Below are positions 63,294 through 64,000 of a stretch of DNA of 64,000 nt, piece after piece. Origin of the DNA: Jiulongibacter sediminis (lineage in GTDB: Bacteria; Bacteroidota; Bacteroidia; Cytophagales; Spirosomataceae). Position 1 is the first letter of the stretch. Each line of letters starts with the position of its first letter. The stretch covers positions 62,001 through 126,000 of the forward strand of contig NZ_LGTQ01000013.1 in NCBI RefSeq assembly GCF_001306455.1. The letters are read 5' to 3'. Below the pieces are notes generated by a model, which had not been told where the DNA came from, did no database searches, and was given only the letters and a program-made list of their open reading frames with translations. The position numbers and the translations under genes are program-made.

Positions 63294-64000
63294 ATGAAAC
63301 AACTTATCAATGTTAAAGGAAAGCTAATGGATTTGGGCCAACCAAAGATCATGGGGATTCTTAATACTACACCCGATTCTTTCTATGCCGGGAGTCGTGC
63401 GGAAGGATTTTCAGAGATCAAAAATAGGGTCGCTCAGATGGTAAAAGAAGGTGTTGATATTATTGATGTAGGAGGGTACTCCACACGGCCAAATGCTGAA
63501 GCAGTCAGTTTAAAGGAGGAGTTAGGGCGTATTTTGCCTGCAATTGAGTTCATCGGTAAGATGTATCCACAAATTCCTGTCTCGGTCGATACTTTCAGAG
63601 CAGAAGTTGCCAAAGAAGCTGTGGCTGCCGGAGCGGCAATTGTCAATGACGTCTCAGGTGGTAACCTTGATGATCAAATGTTTGAGACTGTAGCACATTT
63701 GCAGGTGCCATATATCCTTATGCACATGAGGGGAACTCCTGCAACAATGAGCTCTTTAAATCAGTATCAGGATTTAATACTAGAGGTAATCAGAGAACTG
63801 GAAATGAAAATTAATCGACTTAGTGAATTAGGTGTCAAGGACATTATTGTTGATCCCGGTTTTGGCTTTGCAAAAAACGTTGAACAGAATTATTGCATGC
63901 TGAAGCACCTTGAACAATTTCAGGTGCTTGATCGACCTCTTTTGGCAGGGCTTTCACGGAAAAGTATGATTTGGAAAAAACTGGCTATAAAACCAGAAGA
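63294..64000 (+). CDS. folP: Dihydropteroate synthase, N-terminal part (cut by window edge)
   Basis: 235 codons visible, no stop before the edge. GILNTTPDSFYAGSR and DIIDVGGYSTRPNAE are the pterin-binding signatures. VSVDTFRAEVAKEA, IVNDVSGG, ILMHMRGTP, IIVDPGFGFAKN and AGLSRKS follow in family order. It joins p-aminobenzoate to the pterin ring, using the product of the pabB/pabC-like genes in this window. Confidence 0.94.
   Translation, partial: MKQLINVKGKLMDLGQPKIMGILNTTPDSFYAGSRAEGFSEIKNRVAQMVKEGVDIIDVGGYSTRPNAEAVSLKEELGRILPAIEFIGKMYPQIPVSVDTFRAEVAKEAVAAGAAIVNDVSGGNLDDQMFETVAHLQVPYILMHMRGTPATMSSLNQYQDLILEVIRELEMKINRLSELGVKDIIVDPGFGFAKNVEQNYCMLKHLEQFQVLDRPLLAGLSRKSMIWKKLAIKPE

Overview
The window is ordinary, gene-dense chromosome of a member of the Bacteroidota, most likely a Cytophagales-type (gliding) bacterium. 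Five things point there: a gldD gliding lipoprotein gene; two secreted enzymes with type IX secretion (T9SS) C-terminal sorting domains; an ECF sigma / FecR / STN-domain set; an exbB-exbD-exbD-tonB cluster; and promoters of the Bacteroidota type (TTTG-N19-TAnnTTTG). No rRNA, tRNA, CRISPR array, insertion sequence, prophage or plasmid genes were seen. Coding density is high, and many co-directional genes overlap by 1-4 nt as TGATG, TAATG or ATGA.

Layout. 1-2.05 kb (-): the N-terminal part of an acyl-CoA oxidase/dehydrogenase, cut by the window edge, and a secreted protein with YadA-like head repeats. 2.2-4.6 kb (+): gldD, a DUF2007 gene, cdsA and a carboxypeptidase-regulatory-like protein. 4.7-14.7 kb (-): a Complex I operon nuoA-J with a membrane-anchored SGNH hydrolase between nuoF and nuoG. 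It continues after nuoJ into a GNAT acetyltransferase and a gamma-carbonic anhydrase; nuoK-N are not here. 14.9-19.8 kb (-): two tandem SASA-type esterases with T9SS sorting domains. 19.9-24.4 kb (-): obg, adk, a large TPR protein and a PstS-like lipoprotein. 24.5-27.6 kb (-): the TonB energy-transduction operon. 28-29 kb (-): an M28 peptidase.

29.1-36.8 kb (+): a one-carbon/methionine block. gcvP, pabB, a pabC-like gene and a small secreted protein come first; then a promoter and SAM-I riboswitch lead into metY and metX. 36.7-45.3 kb: group III truncated haemoglobin, a GWxTD lipoprotein, rlmB, a long RluA-family pseudouridine synthase, rfbC, pyrF, a DUF2851 gene and a CCA-adding enzyme. 45.3-48.5 kb (-): an AddA/RecB-like helicase-nuclease. 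48.6-54.4 kb: a TonB-dependent receptor convergent with an ECF sigma - FecR - STN set whose STN protein has no receptor barrel. 54.5-64 kb: a head-GIN lipoprotein, a cupin, an FKBP isomerase, proS, a Trp/Tyr- then Ser/Arg/Gly-rich lipoprotein, a FadL-type outer-membrane protein, aroK, a DoxX-like membrane protein, a tandem DUF1599 protein and the start of folP.

The genes are mostly housekeeping: respiration, folate/glycine/methionine metabolism, tRNA and rRNA modification, envelope energy transduction. The most unusual points are the rearranged Complex I operon with three non-nuo passengers, the STN sensor separated from any barrel, and a 17-bp stem-loop abutting the start codon of the acyl-CoA oxidase gene.
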